DNA of 64,000 nucleotides, taken from positions 558,001 through 622,000 of the forward strand of contig NZ_BAABIA010000002.1 of NCBI RefSeq assembly GCF_039542385.1, written 5' to 3'. A model generated the notes under the pieces. That model worked only from the letters and a program-made list of their open reading frames with translations. It ran no database searches and was not told the DNA's origin. The stretch's first letter is position 1; the number at the start of each line of letters is the position of its first letter. This stretch comes from Prosthecobacter algae. Lineage in GTDB: Bacteria > Verrucomicrobiota > Verrucomicrobiia > Verrucomicrobiales > Verrucomicrobiaceae. Below, in pieces: positions 34,182 to 44,100 of the stretch. Made by a program: the position numbers and the translations under genes.

Positions 34182-35312
34182 CAGCTTAAGCTGCTCGATC
34201 AATCTGGCCACCTGCTCCGGCTGATGGCCAGCAGAAAGCGTGATTCGCAGTCTTGCACTGCCCCTGGCCACCGTTGGGAAACGGATCGCCGGCACCATCA
34301 GTCCTGCGTCACGCAGGGTCGCACTGGCGGCCATAGCGGCGGTTTCATCGCCCAGAATCAGAGGAAGAATGGCACTGGAGGAGGTATGCTCCAGCCCCAG
34401 AGAAGAGCGTACTTTCTCCACATGCGCATGAAGCAGGCTGCGTCTGCGATCCCCCTCGGCACCACGAATTAATTCCAGAGCCCGGAGTGCCGCATGGGCC
34501 ACGGCTGGCAGCGCGGCGGTGGTGTAGATGAAACTGCGGGCGCGATTGATCAGCAGGTCAATCACCTGCCGAGAAGCGGCCAGATAACCGCCACTGAGGC
34601 CCAAGGCCTTGCTCAGCGTGCCCATTTGCAGCTCGATGCGCCCTTCCAGCCCCAGGGCTGCGGCGAGCCCCCTGCCCTGCGGGCCGAGTGCTCCCACCGC
34701 GTGCGCTTCATCCACCAGCAGCCAAGCGCCATAGCGATCTTTCAGTTCCACGATTTCACGCAGAGGCGCGGCATCTCCATCCATGCTGAAGATGGATTCC
34801 GTGATGATGAGCACCCGGCCCTGGGCCGTTTTCAGGAGGCGCTCTAGCTTGCCCAGATGATTGTGCGGAAATATGCGCAAGGTGGCCCCGCTGAGACGTG
34901 CCGCATCCACCAGGCAGGCATGGCTCAGCTTATCCATCAGGATGGTGTCGCCTGGACTCATTAGGGCTGGCAAAGTGCCGACCGGGACAGCGAAGCCGCT
35001 GGAAAAAGTAAGCGCGGCTTCAGCTCCCTTAAAGTCCGCCAGTGCCGCCTCCAGATCTGCATGGGGACGCAGGCTGCCGCAGACGAGACGCGAGGCACCC
35101 GAGCCCGCTCCATAACGTTCCACGCCCTCATGCAAGGCTGCCTTCAGCTCCGCCGAGGTGGCGAGCCCCAGGTAATCATTGGAGGAGAAATTGAGAAACT
35201 CCCGGCCCTCATGCTCCAGCAGGGGTCCCTGCGGCGAATCCATCGTTCGCAGTTCACGCCAGAGCCCTTCTCCGCGGAGCTGATCCAGTTGCGGCTGGAT
35301 CTCCCAGCTCAC
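34170..35312 (-). CDS. bioF: 8-amino-7-oxononanoate synthase (BioF-type PLP enzyme)
   Basis: PLP-dependent enzyme of the alpha-oxoamine synthase family that condenses pimeloyl-thioester with alanine in biotin synthesis. 380 residues. Landmarks: NFSSNDYLGLA near 41, GSGASRLVCGSLRPHADLE near 70 (the family's GSGGSR region), DEAHAVGALGPQGRG near 201, and the PLP lysine Lys235 in MGTLSKALGLSGG. The start is a GTG that overlaps the stop of the upstream TPR gene (GTGA), so translation is coupled. A glycine C-acetyltransferase is the main alternative; length and the G-LGPQGRG motif favour BioF. No other bio gene is in the window. Confidence 0.85.
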   Translation of the reverse strand: MSWEIQPQLDQLRGEGLWRELRTMDSPQGPLLEHEGREFLNFSSNDYLGLATSAELKAALHEGVERYGAGSGASRLVCGSLRPHADLEAALADFKGAEAALTFSSGFAVPVGTLPALMSPGDTILMDKLSHACLVDAARLSGATLRIFPHNHLGKLERLLKTAQGRVLIITESIFSMDGDAAPLREIVELKDRYGAWLLVDEAHAVGALGPQGRGLAAALGLEGRIELQMGTLSKALGLSGGYLAASRQVIDLLINRARSFIYTTAALPAVAHAALRALELIRGAEGDRRRSLLHAHVEKVRSSLGLEHTSSSAILPLILGDETAAMAASATLRDAGLMVPAIRFPTVARGSARLRITLSAGHQPEQVARLIEQLKLLGS

Positions 35313-36127
35313 TCCTTCAGCCTCCGCTCCACGATCTCATCCTTTTCCACCCCCAGGGAGACTGCTTTCTCATAGTGCCGTTTGGCCAGCTCCAGTGCAG
35401 GGGGTTTCTGGTCCAGGTAAAGCAAGGCCAGATTGAAATGGGCAATGCCATACTGAGGATTCAGTTCGATGGCGCGCTGCAGTTCATTTTGCGCGGCATC
35501 AATCCAGCCGAGATTTTTCGATGCGATGGCCAGATAGTTGTGCGCACGCGCATCGGTCGGCTCTTCATGAATGGCCCGGGTAAAGCAGGAGATGGCCCGA
35601 TAAGTGTCGCCGTTGGAGGAATAGATCAGCCCCAACGCACTCCAGGACTGCGCCAGATTCGGATTGATGATCACCGACTTCTCAAAGCACTCCAGCGCCT
35701 CCTTGGTTTTCCCCGCCTGCTGTTCCACCGCGCCTAGGTTGGCCCAGGCCAGCGCATTGCGCTCGTCCAGCTTCAGCATCTCTTCATAGGCAGCGCGGGC
35801 TTCCTCCCATTTCTGTTCGCCAAAAGCCGTGGCAGCCTTTTGCGCCAAAACGGTGGTGTTGTCTGGCAATCCGACCGTTTTCCCGGGGGGAACCAGGGTC
35901 ATGTTGGGCACGGCAGCAGGTATCGGCGGCTTGGCAGCCGGGGCAGAGGCTTCAGGTGCCGCAGCAGGTGGCAGGGGTGCTGGGGACTCAGGAGAAGCTG
36001 GAGCTGCAGGCGGCGTTGCCGGGGCTGGAGGGGCTGCAGGTTCCTGGGCGATCAGGCCAAACGCAGCACTCGAGAGCAAAAGGAGAAAACGGATGGAGTG
36101 AAGGGCGGGCACAGGCGAAAGATTCAT
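35309..36127 (-). CDS. Exported TPR protein
   Basis: A 272-residue periplasmic protein. Signal peptide from the ATG at 36127 (HSIRFLLLLSSAAFGLIAQEP), then about 50 residues of Pro/Ala linker, then at least four tetratricopeptide repeats (GEQKWEEARAAYEEMLKLDE, NALAWANLGAVEQQAGKTKE, AQSWSALGLIYSSNGDTYRA, DARAHNYLAIASKNLGWIDA, YGIAHFNLALLYLDQK). It ends inside the bioF start codon (GTGA). A functional link with BioF is not obvious; the pairing may only be transcriptional. Its start faces the LexA box, about 115 bases away. Confidence 0.85.
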   Translation of the reverse strand: MNLSPVPALHSIRFLLLLSSAAFGLIAQEPAAPPAPATPPAAPASPESPAPLPPAAAPEASAPAAKPPIPAAVPNMTLVPPGKTVGLPDNTTVLAQKAATAFGEQKWEEARAAYEEMLKLDERNALAWANLGAVEQQAGKTKEALECFEKSVIINPNLAQSWSALGLIYSSNGDTYRAISCFTRAIHEEPTDARAHNYLAIASKNLGWIDAAQNELQRAIELNPQYGIAHFNLALLYLDQKPPALELAKRHYEKAVSLGVEKDEIVERRLKE

Positions 36128-36240
36128 GCAAAACGTCACGGGTGCAAAGATTCGATGCACTGGATGTGCCAGATGTGGAAGATTCCTGACAAAAAGAAGG
36201 ATAAGGAAATCTTCTTGCGTCCTCTGCTGTTAGGATTAAG

Positions 36241-36254
36241 TGTTCAGGCGAACA
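36241..36254. promoter_or_regulatory. LexA (SOS) box upstream of lexA
   Basis: TGTTC-AGGC-GAACA, a perfect 5-4-5 palindrome, ends nine bases before the lexA ATG. It equals the TGTTC-N4-GAACA consensus that I recall being described for Verrucomicrobia. It makes autorepression very likely and could also affect the divergent TPR/bioF transcript. Confidence 0.8.
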
Positions 36255-36263
36255 AACGCTTTT

Positions 36264-36893
36264 ATGTTCGACCTCAGCACCAAACTCACCGACCGCCAGC
36301 GCGAATTGCTGGAATACCTGCGCCAGTACCAGCGCGAAAACGGTGTCATGCCCAGCACGCGTGACATTCAGCGTCATTTTGGCTTCTCCAGCCAGACGGC
36401 GGCGATGAGTCACCTCCGGGCTCTCGAGAAAAAAGGAGTCATCCAGCGCCATTCCCACAAGGCCCGTGCCGTAGTGTTTCCAGAAGACCTGGAACGGGCC
36501 GAGATCCTAGACATTCCTCTGTATGGGATGATCCCCGCAGGCTATGCCAGCCCGCAGGAACAGCAAGCCGATGGATCCATTGCCGTGGATGTGAACACCT
36601 TGGGACTGGGCCGCAATGCCAAGGCATTCGCCCTCAAAGTTCGCGGTGAGTCCATGATCGGTGCGAACATTTGCGATGGGGACATGGTAATTCTGGAAGC
36701 CAAAGAACCGCGTCCGCGCGACATCGTGGCCGCTCTCATTGATGGTGAAACCACCCTGAAACGTTTTGTGGTCAAAGATGGACAGCCCTATCTCCAGGCT
36801 GAAAATCCTGATTTCCCGGACCTGATCCCTGCCAACGAACTCCTGATTCAGGGCGTGATGCAGGCGCTGATCCGCCAGGTAGGCCGTGACTGA
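36264..36893 (+). CDS. lexA: LexA repressor
   Basis: SOS-response repressor and self-cleaving protease, 209 residues. N-terminal winged helix (LTDRQRELLEYLRQYQRENGVMPSTRDIQRHFGFSSQTAAMSHLRALEKKGVI), then the S24 peptidase domain. Cleavage site Ala92-Gly93 (GMIPAGYASP), nucleophile Ser130 (VRGESMIG) and general-base Lys166 (GETTLKRF) are all in place. I take the ATG at 36264; the GTG at 36240 would put the LexA box inside the coding region. It is followed by a convergent nuclease gene, so it is probably monocistronic. Confidence 0.95.
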   Translation: MFDLSTKLTDRQRELLEYLRQYQRENGVMPSTRDIQRHFGFSSQTAAMSHLRALEKKGVIQRHSHKARAVVFPEDLERAEILDIPLYGMIPAGYASPQEQQADGSIAVDVNTLGLGRNAKAFALKVRGESMIGANICDGDMVILEAKEPRPRDIVAALIDGETTLKRFVVKDGQPYLQAENPDFPDLIPANELLIQGVMQALIRQVGRD

Positions 36894-36899
36894 AGCCCA

Positions 36900-37526
36900 C
36901 TATCGGGCCCAGCCCCCACGTCCGGCGGCTCGGGCTTCCAACTCAATCGCCCGCAGGTGCTGGACATAGGCTGTGGCACTGCGGCCATCGGGCAGCGTGG
37001 TGCCCGTGGTGTGAATGCGCGCCAAGCCTTCGCGCACCAGCTTGGCCGAAAGATCCTCTCCATCCGGAAAAACGACAAAGGCGTAATGGCGGCCGCTGTC
37101 GAAGACGCTCTGCCATTTGGTATAGACCGTGAAGGGACGCCCCTGCAGCCATTGGCGGGTGAAGGTCTGGGCCTGTTGCCCCAAAGCGACAGTGCGGGCC
37201 TCATCTAGGCCGCCAAAGTACTGCCCCTGTTCTTGCAGCCGTTCTGCATTGTAGGCATGCCGACGTTTTTCGGGGCAGTCCGCAAAATACAACCGCAGCT
37301 CGTGCACCTTGCCCCGGTATCTGATCTTGAAGCTGTCGCCGTCGTTGTTCTTATCGTCCAGAAGCTGGGCACCCAGCATCACTTCGAAAACTTTAGCCGC
37401 TTTGCCAGTCCGGATCTCTGGGAGCCGCTGCTGCTTCTGCACTTCTTTCCAGGCCTGGGTTCCCAAGGCTACCAGCAGAAGCAGGCCCAGCCACGAAAGC
37501 GGCAACGAACGACGGCGACGACGCAT
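36900..37526 (-). CDS. Membrane-anchored staphylococcal nuclease-like protein
   Basis: A 208-residue protein with an N-terminal signal anchor (RRRRSLPLSWLGLLLLVALGTQ) and an SNase (thermonuclease) fold. The first strands GDSFKIRYRGKVHELRLYFADCPE include the Asp of the metal site and the usual Arg-containing R(L)x3D-PE pattern, with ADCPE in place of IDTPE. The C-terminal part, FVVFPDGEDLSAKLVREGLARI, matches the SNase helix region, and ELEARAAGRGGWA the end. Probably acts on nucleic acids in the periplasm. It is the last gene of a minus-strand run behind the giant TPR protein and a lipoprotein. Confidence 0.85.
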   Translation of the reverse strand: MRRRRRSLPLSWLGLLLLVALGTQAWKEVQKQQRLPEIRTGKAAKVFEVMLGAQLLDDKNNDGDSFKIRYRGKVHELRLYFADCPEKRRHAYNAERLQEQGQYFGGLDEARTVALGQQAQTFTRQWLQGRPFTVYTKWQSVFDSGRHYAFVVFPDGEDLSAKLVREGLARIHTTGTTLPDGRSATAYVQHLRAIELEARAAGRGGWAR

Positions 37527-37568
37527 GCAGATGACGACTCCAGGCTGGCCAGGACTTCCCAGGAACCG

Positions 37569-38159
37569 CTATTCGCGGCCTAACAAACGACGCACCTGGG
37601 CCTCGGAGTAGGCCGGGTCCCGTTTATGCTCCTCCAGCTCGATGAATTTCGGCGTGTCGTTCTTTTGCTGGCTGCGCAGGGCATCTCGGACGGAGCCTGT
37701 CTTAAACACATCGTCCGACCCTGAAAACATCTGGCTGTCCTCGCGGGCCTTCTGCCCGGCAAAACGGCTCGAGTCCGTCTTAAAGGTGGTGTCTGCCACC
37801 GAAGATTTTTTGCCCGCCTGCGCAAACGATTGCCTGCCCATGCTGCTCTGGCTGGAGGATCCAGCAAAGGAGCCCGTTTTGAAGTCCTTGGTGTTGGTGT
37901 AGGCCTTGCTGCCAGAAAACTGGTTCGACTTGTAGTTCTTACGCCCCAGCCAGCCACCGGTGTCCTTGCCGTTGGTGATGCTGGACTGCATGGCCTTGTC
38001 ATAGATACTGCGGTCATTCTGGTCCTGCATCCGCCGCCGCGATGAGGCGATGCGGTCTGACATGCGCTGGGACATGACAGGCGGCGTCTGTTTCTCCTCA
38101 GCAGTGGAGCAGGCGGCCATCAGGGCAGTGATGAAAAGCAGGCAGAGACGTGACTTCAT
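37569..38159 (-). CDS. Lipoprotein of unknown function, Ser/Lys-rich
   Basis: A 196-residue lipoprotein with lipobox MAAC (Cys17). The mature part is of low complexity: Gln, Ser, Lys and Gly with repeating phenylalanine blocks of the form K-[TS]-x-x-F (NQFSGSKAYTNTKDFKTGSF, VADTTFKTDSSRFAG, DDVFKTGSV), so perhaps flexible. The C-terminal HKRDPAYSEAQVRRLLGRE may be a short helical, conserved end. The start overlaps the stop of the giant TPR gene by four bases, so the two are translationally coupled and probably act together in the envelope. Confidence 0.75.
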   Translation of the reverse strand: MKSRLCLLFITALMAACSTAEEKQTPPVMSQRMSDRIASSRRRMQDQNDRSIYDKAMQSSITNGKDTGGWLGRKNYKSNQFSGSKAYTNTKDFKTGSFAGSSSQSSMGRQSFAQAGKKSSVADTTFKTDSSRFAGQKAREDSQMFSGSDDVFKTGSVRDALRSQQKNDTPKFIELEEHKRDPAYSEAQVRRLLGRE

Positions 38160-41100
38160 GGCAGGGGGGTGGGGGGAGGCAGGCCCTGCGCACGGCGGCT
38201 GAGAAAGAGCACTTCCTTCTCCACACCCACCGGCAGGTGGAACTTTGGCAGCTCCGTCTCTATTGATGCCAGCTTACCCCAGGCTTGGTAAAGCTCAAAA
38301 ATGAGGCTGGCCGAATCATTCACCAGCGCCCAGTGATGCTTCATCAGATAAATCTCCGCCATCTCAGGTTCCTGATGACGGATGAGGAAACGCACCCAGG
38401 CCACGCTGAGATCGGGCTGCATGCTTTGCGTGCTCTCCAGTTTTTGTAAAGCCTCCTGGTAAAGCTCTCGGGCCAGCCCAGGCTCGCCGGCATCCTCAAA
38501 CGCCTGCGCCCACTCCACCGGCTGTACGCCCCCAGGAACACTCCTGCGAATGACTTCCGCAAAGAATTCCTGCACGATCACCCTCTCGCCCATGGCATGC
38601 GCCACGCGCACCATCAGGGGCAATTTGCGGCCATCCAGCCGCAGCGTAGGCAGATCCTGCAAAGCCAGACAAGCATCCCAAGCCCAGCGGGCACGGCCGC
38701 CTTTCAGCAAAGCTTCCGCCCCCAACTCCAAACAAACTCGGTCACCCTCCGCAGCCGCAGCCCAGCCATAGGCGATGTCATCACCTGCCGTCTCAGGCAG
38801 GGCAGAAGCCAGCGCACAGAGCGCCAGAGCCGCCAAAGGACGGTCCAGCCCGGCCCGTGCTTCTGCGCGCAGGAGGGCTACCCAGTTCTTTTGATTGGCC
38901 CCTTTGGCCTGGGCTTCCATCCAGGCGGTGAACTGCTTCAGGATTTCGCGGTCCCGGCTACGCACACGGAACAGTGAGGCCACTTGCGCACGTCCCCGTT
39001 CCGGCGTCCAGGTGGACTCGTGGGCCAGGAGTTTCAGAATCTCCAGCCTCAGGTAAAAACGGTCGCCGTTTTCCTGCACTCGGCGCTCGCCTTGCGTCAG
39101 CAGGTTCAGGGCCTCGGTCGCACGACCGTGGGCACGCAGCAGCTCAGCCAGATGTGCCATGGAATCCAGGGACTTTCGCTCCACGGCCACCGCCATAAGA
39201 CCGTTGAATTCCTCCCACGCGCCCTGCTCCGCCAGCAGCGTGCCGCGCAGCTTCAGCACCTCCCGCCCCAGAGCCCCTGAAGATTCCGTGAGCGGCACGA
39301 TGCGCAGAGATTCCAAGGCGGCACCCGCCCGCCCCATCTTCTGCTGGAGACGCGCCCGATGCAGACAGCTTTCGGCATCGGCCAAGATGCCGCTTTCCGC
39401 ATTCGTTGAAAAAGCGAGGTGCAACCGGTCCCAAGCGGCCAGGGCCTCCTTGTCCTGACCTAACCGCTCGTGCAACAAGGCCAGTTCTCGCAGGTAGGGC
39501 ACCTCATGTGGGATACGCCCCTGCAAGACACGTGTCACCTCCGGCAAAAAGCCGCGACGGTGCAACTCCGGCACATCAAAGTCCTGCGCCAAAAAGAACG
39601 CATGTTTTTCCCTCAGCACTTCATTCCCTGGCTGTGGCGGCTTCATGGGCGGCTCGGCCAGGAGAAGCTGAAGGGTAAATTTCAGCCCCATCTGGGTTTC
39701 CCGCGCCGACTCGCTGGCACGGATGAGCCATTGAGCATACTCGGGATTGGCCGGCGCGCGATCCGGCAGCAGGCGATACACATCAATGGCCTCACGCGCC
39801 ATTCCCTGGGATTCGAGACGACCGCCCAACTCGCTCAGCGTATCCACCGAGACCTCCAGCCGCATATCCACGCTGGCCAGAAATTCGCGGATCATCCGCA
39901 GCCGTGTGGGATAGTCCACCTCGCGGAGCTGGCGCATCAGGTGCCCCAGCCGCCACTCGCCAAACTCCATGCCACTCCGGGAGCTGAGCCCCACGGAACC
40001 CCAGGTGGCTGCCAGCCCCTCATTGGCCTGCTGAACCACGCCTGCCAGCCCCTGCTGCACGAAGCTGGCCTGGATCTCCCGTGTCTCCTCCCACAGCGCG
40101 CGCAGGTGCATCGGCTCTTCGTTGCGAGTGGATCCCTGCGGCATCAGCAGGCCCTGCGTTTCCCCCATACGCCGTGCGCCCAGGAAGTCTCCGGCGATGA
40201 AATCCTGCAGCTCACTGGCCGCGGTGTCTTGCGCTCCGGCCAGGCCCGCCACGGCCGATTTCCGCAATCTGGTGAGGGCCGAATCCGGGATGCTCTGCAG
40301 CCGCTTCCACGCCACACGCAGCGTTTCTTCCCTTTCCGGGCCAGAGCTGGCCAGACGGTTTGCCGTGCTCAGGCTGTAAAGGTAGGGATCGTAGGTGCCA
40401 CGATAGTTTCCAGGCAGCACAGGCCCGCGAACCACCATGCCAAGATACTGGCGGGCCAGGTCCCAGCGTTCCGCCGATTCCGCGATGCGTGAAAGGAAGA
40501 AAGCATAATCATCGGCCAGGGCCGTGGAGTTGCGCCGCAGGCTTTCGCCCAGCTCCAGCGCCTCCGCGTAGCGTTGCTGGTCCTGCAAATCCCTGGTGAT
40601 TTCAAGAATGGAAGCATTCATCAGCAGCCGTGCCGCTCCCAGTCCTGCCAGCTCGCCCTTGTCAAAACGGAATGTGTCCAGATCTCCCAGCATCGCCACC
40701 ACAGCCAGCATCAGCCGTTTGCGCTCATCCATCATACCAGCCGCCAGCCCGCCCTGCCGTGTCCAGGCGATGGCATCTTCCATCCCATGAGAACGCAGAG
40801 TGAGCCAGAGCAGGCAAAAGCGCGACTCCAGCGTCGGCGTATCCTTGAAGGTCTGGCGCAAAAGGCTGCGGAAGTCGGGTCCCGCCTCGGCATAATAAAG
40901 GGCCCACAGACGCTCCATTGGCAGCTTCTCCGGCAGGCTCCATTCCTTCACCCAGACTTGCAAGGCTGCCTCATCCTTCTGCCGGACCAGCAACCTCCCC
41001 ATTTCTTCAATGGCCCGCAGCCGCACCAGTTCGACCGGTTCCGGCAGTTCCATGAACTCAGGCCGAGGCAGGTTCAAAAAGGCGCGCAGTCGGCTGACTT

Positions 41101-44100
41101 CCGGGGTGTCCAGGCCTGGCACCGTGTCTAATAGGCCCGTGATTTCCGAGACGGGGCCGGGTGTGCCCGATTTACGAAGGTCTGAAAGCGGCCAGGGCAG
41201 CCGCTCCGGACTGCCAGCCTGTAGCGGAGGAGCCAGGGCTTGGGTGCGCTCCAGGATCTCCCGCAGATCTCTCGCAGCCGCCGCATCATCGGCGAGACGG
41301 AGGCTTTTCAAAGCAATGCGCAGCCGCGACCGTGCATCCCAGGGACGGACGCGGGCCACCTGCTCATACACCCGCCGCTCCGCCTCATCCTGCCCGGTGG
41401 ATTTGTAGTGTTCCGCCAAGTTTTCCAAGGCGGCAGCATCCTGGGAAAAGCGGCTTTCCAGACGGCGGCGCACGCGATCCGCCTCGGCAATTTGGAAGGT
41501 CTGCTCCAGCAGTTCCACGAGGCGGCGCGACTCGGCGGCCAACTCCGCGGCCGGTGCGGTGGCGGCGATTTGCTTTTGGAAATAAATGGCCGCCTTCAGG
41601 TCCGATACCCGTAAAGCAGCCTCACGGAGCTGGCCTAACGAAAACGGTGTCTCCGGTGAGGTGTAGTAGGCCTGCTTCATGGCCTGGAAAGCGCGGGCAT
41701 CATCACCATCCCGTTCATACACCAGAGCCAGGGCCTCATGGTAAAAGCCATCAAAGGGGTGCTTTCGCATTTGTTCCGTGAGAGCCTTTTGGAGAAGCTG
41801 TAACCGGACCTTGGAGACATCCGGCGCTAGCTCCCCTCCTTGAGCCGACCAAAGCAGACGGTCCGCAAACCGACGGAAGGCTTCTCGGCGGCGCTTCACA
41901 TCCGTCTCACGTTCGACGATCTGAATCTGCACCTGGACATACTCCTCCAGCCTGTTTTGCCGCAGCAAAAGGTCCCCATACCGTTCAAGGAGGGGAATCG
42001 CCGCCGTGCCACTGGCCTTTTTCACGGCCTCCCGCCAGAGTTTGAGCGCATCATCCATCCGCCGTTGGAGGATGTAGGTCTGGGTGAGGGCCGAGAGAAG
42101 CTGATCCGACTCGGGCATCTCCCGGTAGGCCTCTTCCAGCAGCTTTGCCGCCTGCGTGGCGGGCGGGATGGATGCCCCGCCGTAGAGCCAGCGGCTGTTC
42201 TGCGTCACGGCCACGGCTGACTGCTCCGCCTCCATCAGCAGCTCGCCCAGACGCAGGGTATAACGAACTTTGCCGGAAGCATCTCGCTGCAGCAGGTGCC
42301 GCAGCAAGCGCATGGCCAGGGCATTGTTTTTGTCCGTGATAGCGAGGTCCAACAGCAGCTTTTCCGCCTCCAGCGAAAGCTCGCGCAAGAGTCCCGTCAC
42401 GGGGTCCGTCTGCAAACGCCTGAATAAGACGTAGGCTATGGGCACATTTTCTGTGCGGATGGCCCACCAAGCGGCACGGAAGACTTCCTCGTCCCGGCCG
42501 ACTGCCTTCAACTGGGGCGAATCCGCCTCTTGAACCAAGGGGTCGAATAAACGCTTGGCCTGCCCGATGACTGCTGCCGGAAGGGGCGTCTCCATTTTCT
42601 CTTCTGTTCCGCTGCTGGCAAAGCCCTTGCCAGTGAAGGCATCGGGCAGCCTGAAGTCGCCTGCGGTGCCTTGAACCTGACGAGCCTCGGTCTTCTGCTC
42701 CCCCATCAGCACCGAGAAAAGCCGCTCATCCACATCCAAGCGGTCTTCATCTGTAGTGCTCGCCTGCCAGGCTTTTTCGAGCAGGTTCGCAGCTTCATCG
42801 CTGTCCCCATGCTCGGCCAAAAGGTCCGCCAGCCGCAGCCACTCCTCACGGCCCGCACTGGGTTTCCCTGCAGCCTCACGTGCCAGGATGATGGCGCTAT
42901 CCAGATCACTGCCCGAGGCGAGAAATGCCGCCGCATCGTTGAGGCGTCGCTGTTTTTCCACCTCTGTCGGGGCCTGCCCCGTGAACTGCCGCAGCAGGGT
43001 CTCGGACTTGGCCAGTTCTTTTCGTGCCCGGTAAAAACCCGCGAGTTCAAACACCGCCTCGGCCTTGCCAGGGTCCCGCTCCACCCTGGATTTGAGGATC
43101 AGCTCGATGACCACATCCAGAGCCCGCGTCTGGGCAAAATGAAGGGCCTGCTTTTCCACTTCCTGCGTCTGACCCTGGGAACCTAACAACTGCTGCAGGC
43201 GCAGTGTCGCCTCGGCAGGTTTCCCCTGGCGCAGGTCGGCCTCGCAACGCAGGAAAACGATGGCGGGCAGGTCGCTGCCATCGCCCTTCATACGCTCATC
43301 CAGCAGCGTGGCGGCCTCCGCAGCACCGTCATGGTCCAGAAGTGCCCGCACCAACTCCCAGCGATAGTCATCCACCTGGGGCACTTCCTTGACCAGGGCG
43401 CGCAGGGCGGAAAGTTGCTCATCCAGATCCACCGTGATCTCAAAGAACCTGACGAGATCCCGCAAAGCGGCTTCACTGACGGGCTTTTGGTTAACCGTCG
43501 CCTGCAACTGCTGGCGCAGATCGTCCAGATTGCCGAAGCGTTCATGCAGCCGTACCCGACGGCGAAAAAACTCTGCATAACGCCCATCGCGGAAGTCCAG
43601 AAGCGCCAGTCCTTTGAGCAGGGCCGCATCCGCCTTGGCAAATTGGTCGGCCTGCTCCAGAATCCTGGCGAGGTCGTAAAGGGCACCGAGGCGCTTTTGC
43701 GGGTCCCCCTGTTCGGCCAGCGTGCTGTAAAAAGTGGCAGCCCGGTCTGCAAAGCCTGCACGCAATAGCAGCTCGGCCACCTGCCGGGCCAGATCCGCAT
43801 CCCCAGGCCGCAGCCGGGCGGCTTTTTCCCAGGCCCTGGCCGCCTCTTCAGGACGACCGGCGGCCAGGGCCAGTGTGCCCAGTTCAATCCAGGCCTGGGG
43901 GAGTGTGGAATCATTATCAGCCAGCCCTTCCACCCAGCGCTGGATGAGGCTGTAGGCGAGAGAAGGGTCTGCCATTTCCCGGGCAAGATCCGCACGGGAA
44001 CGGAGGGCCACGGCATTTTTCGGGGTGGTCTCCAGCACCTCGTCATAAAGCTGGGCGGCCTTTTTAAGGTTCCCCGCCCGGCGAAAAAGGTGCCCTTGCA

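Noticed and set aside
39470-40492. A 340-codon plus-strand frame inside the giant TPR gene
   Set aside because: It has no recognisable domain, while the minus-strand frame shows continuous TPR repeats.
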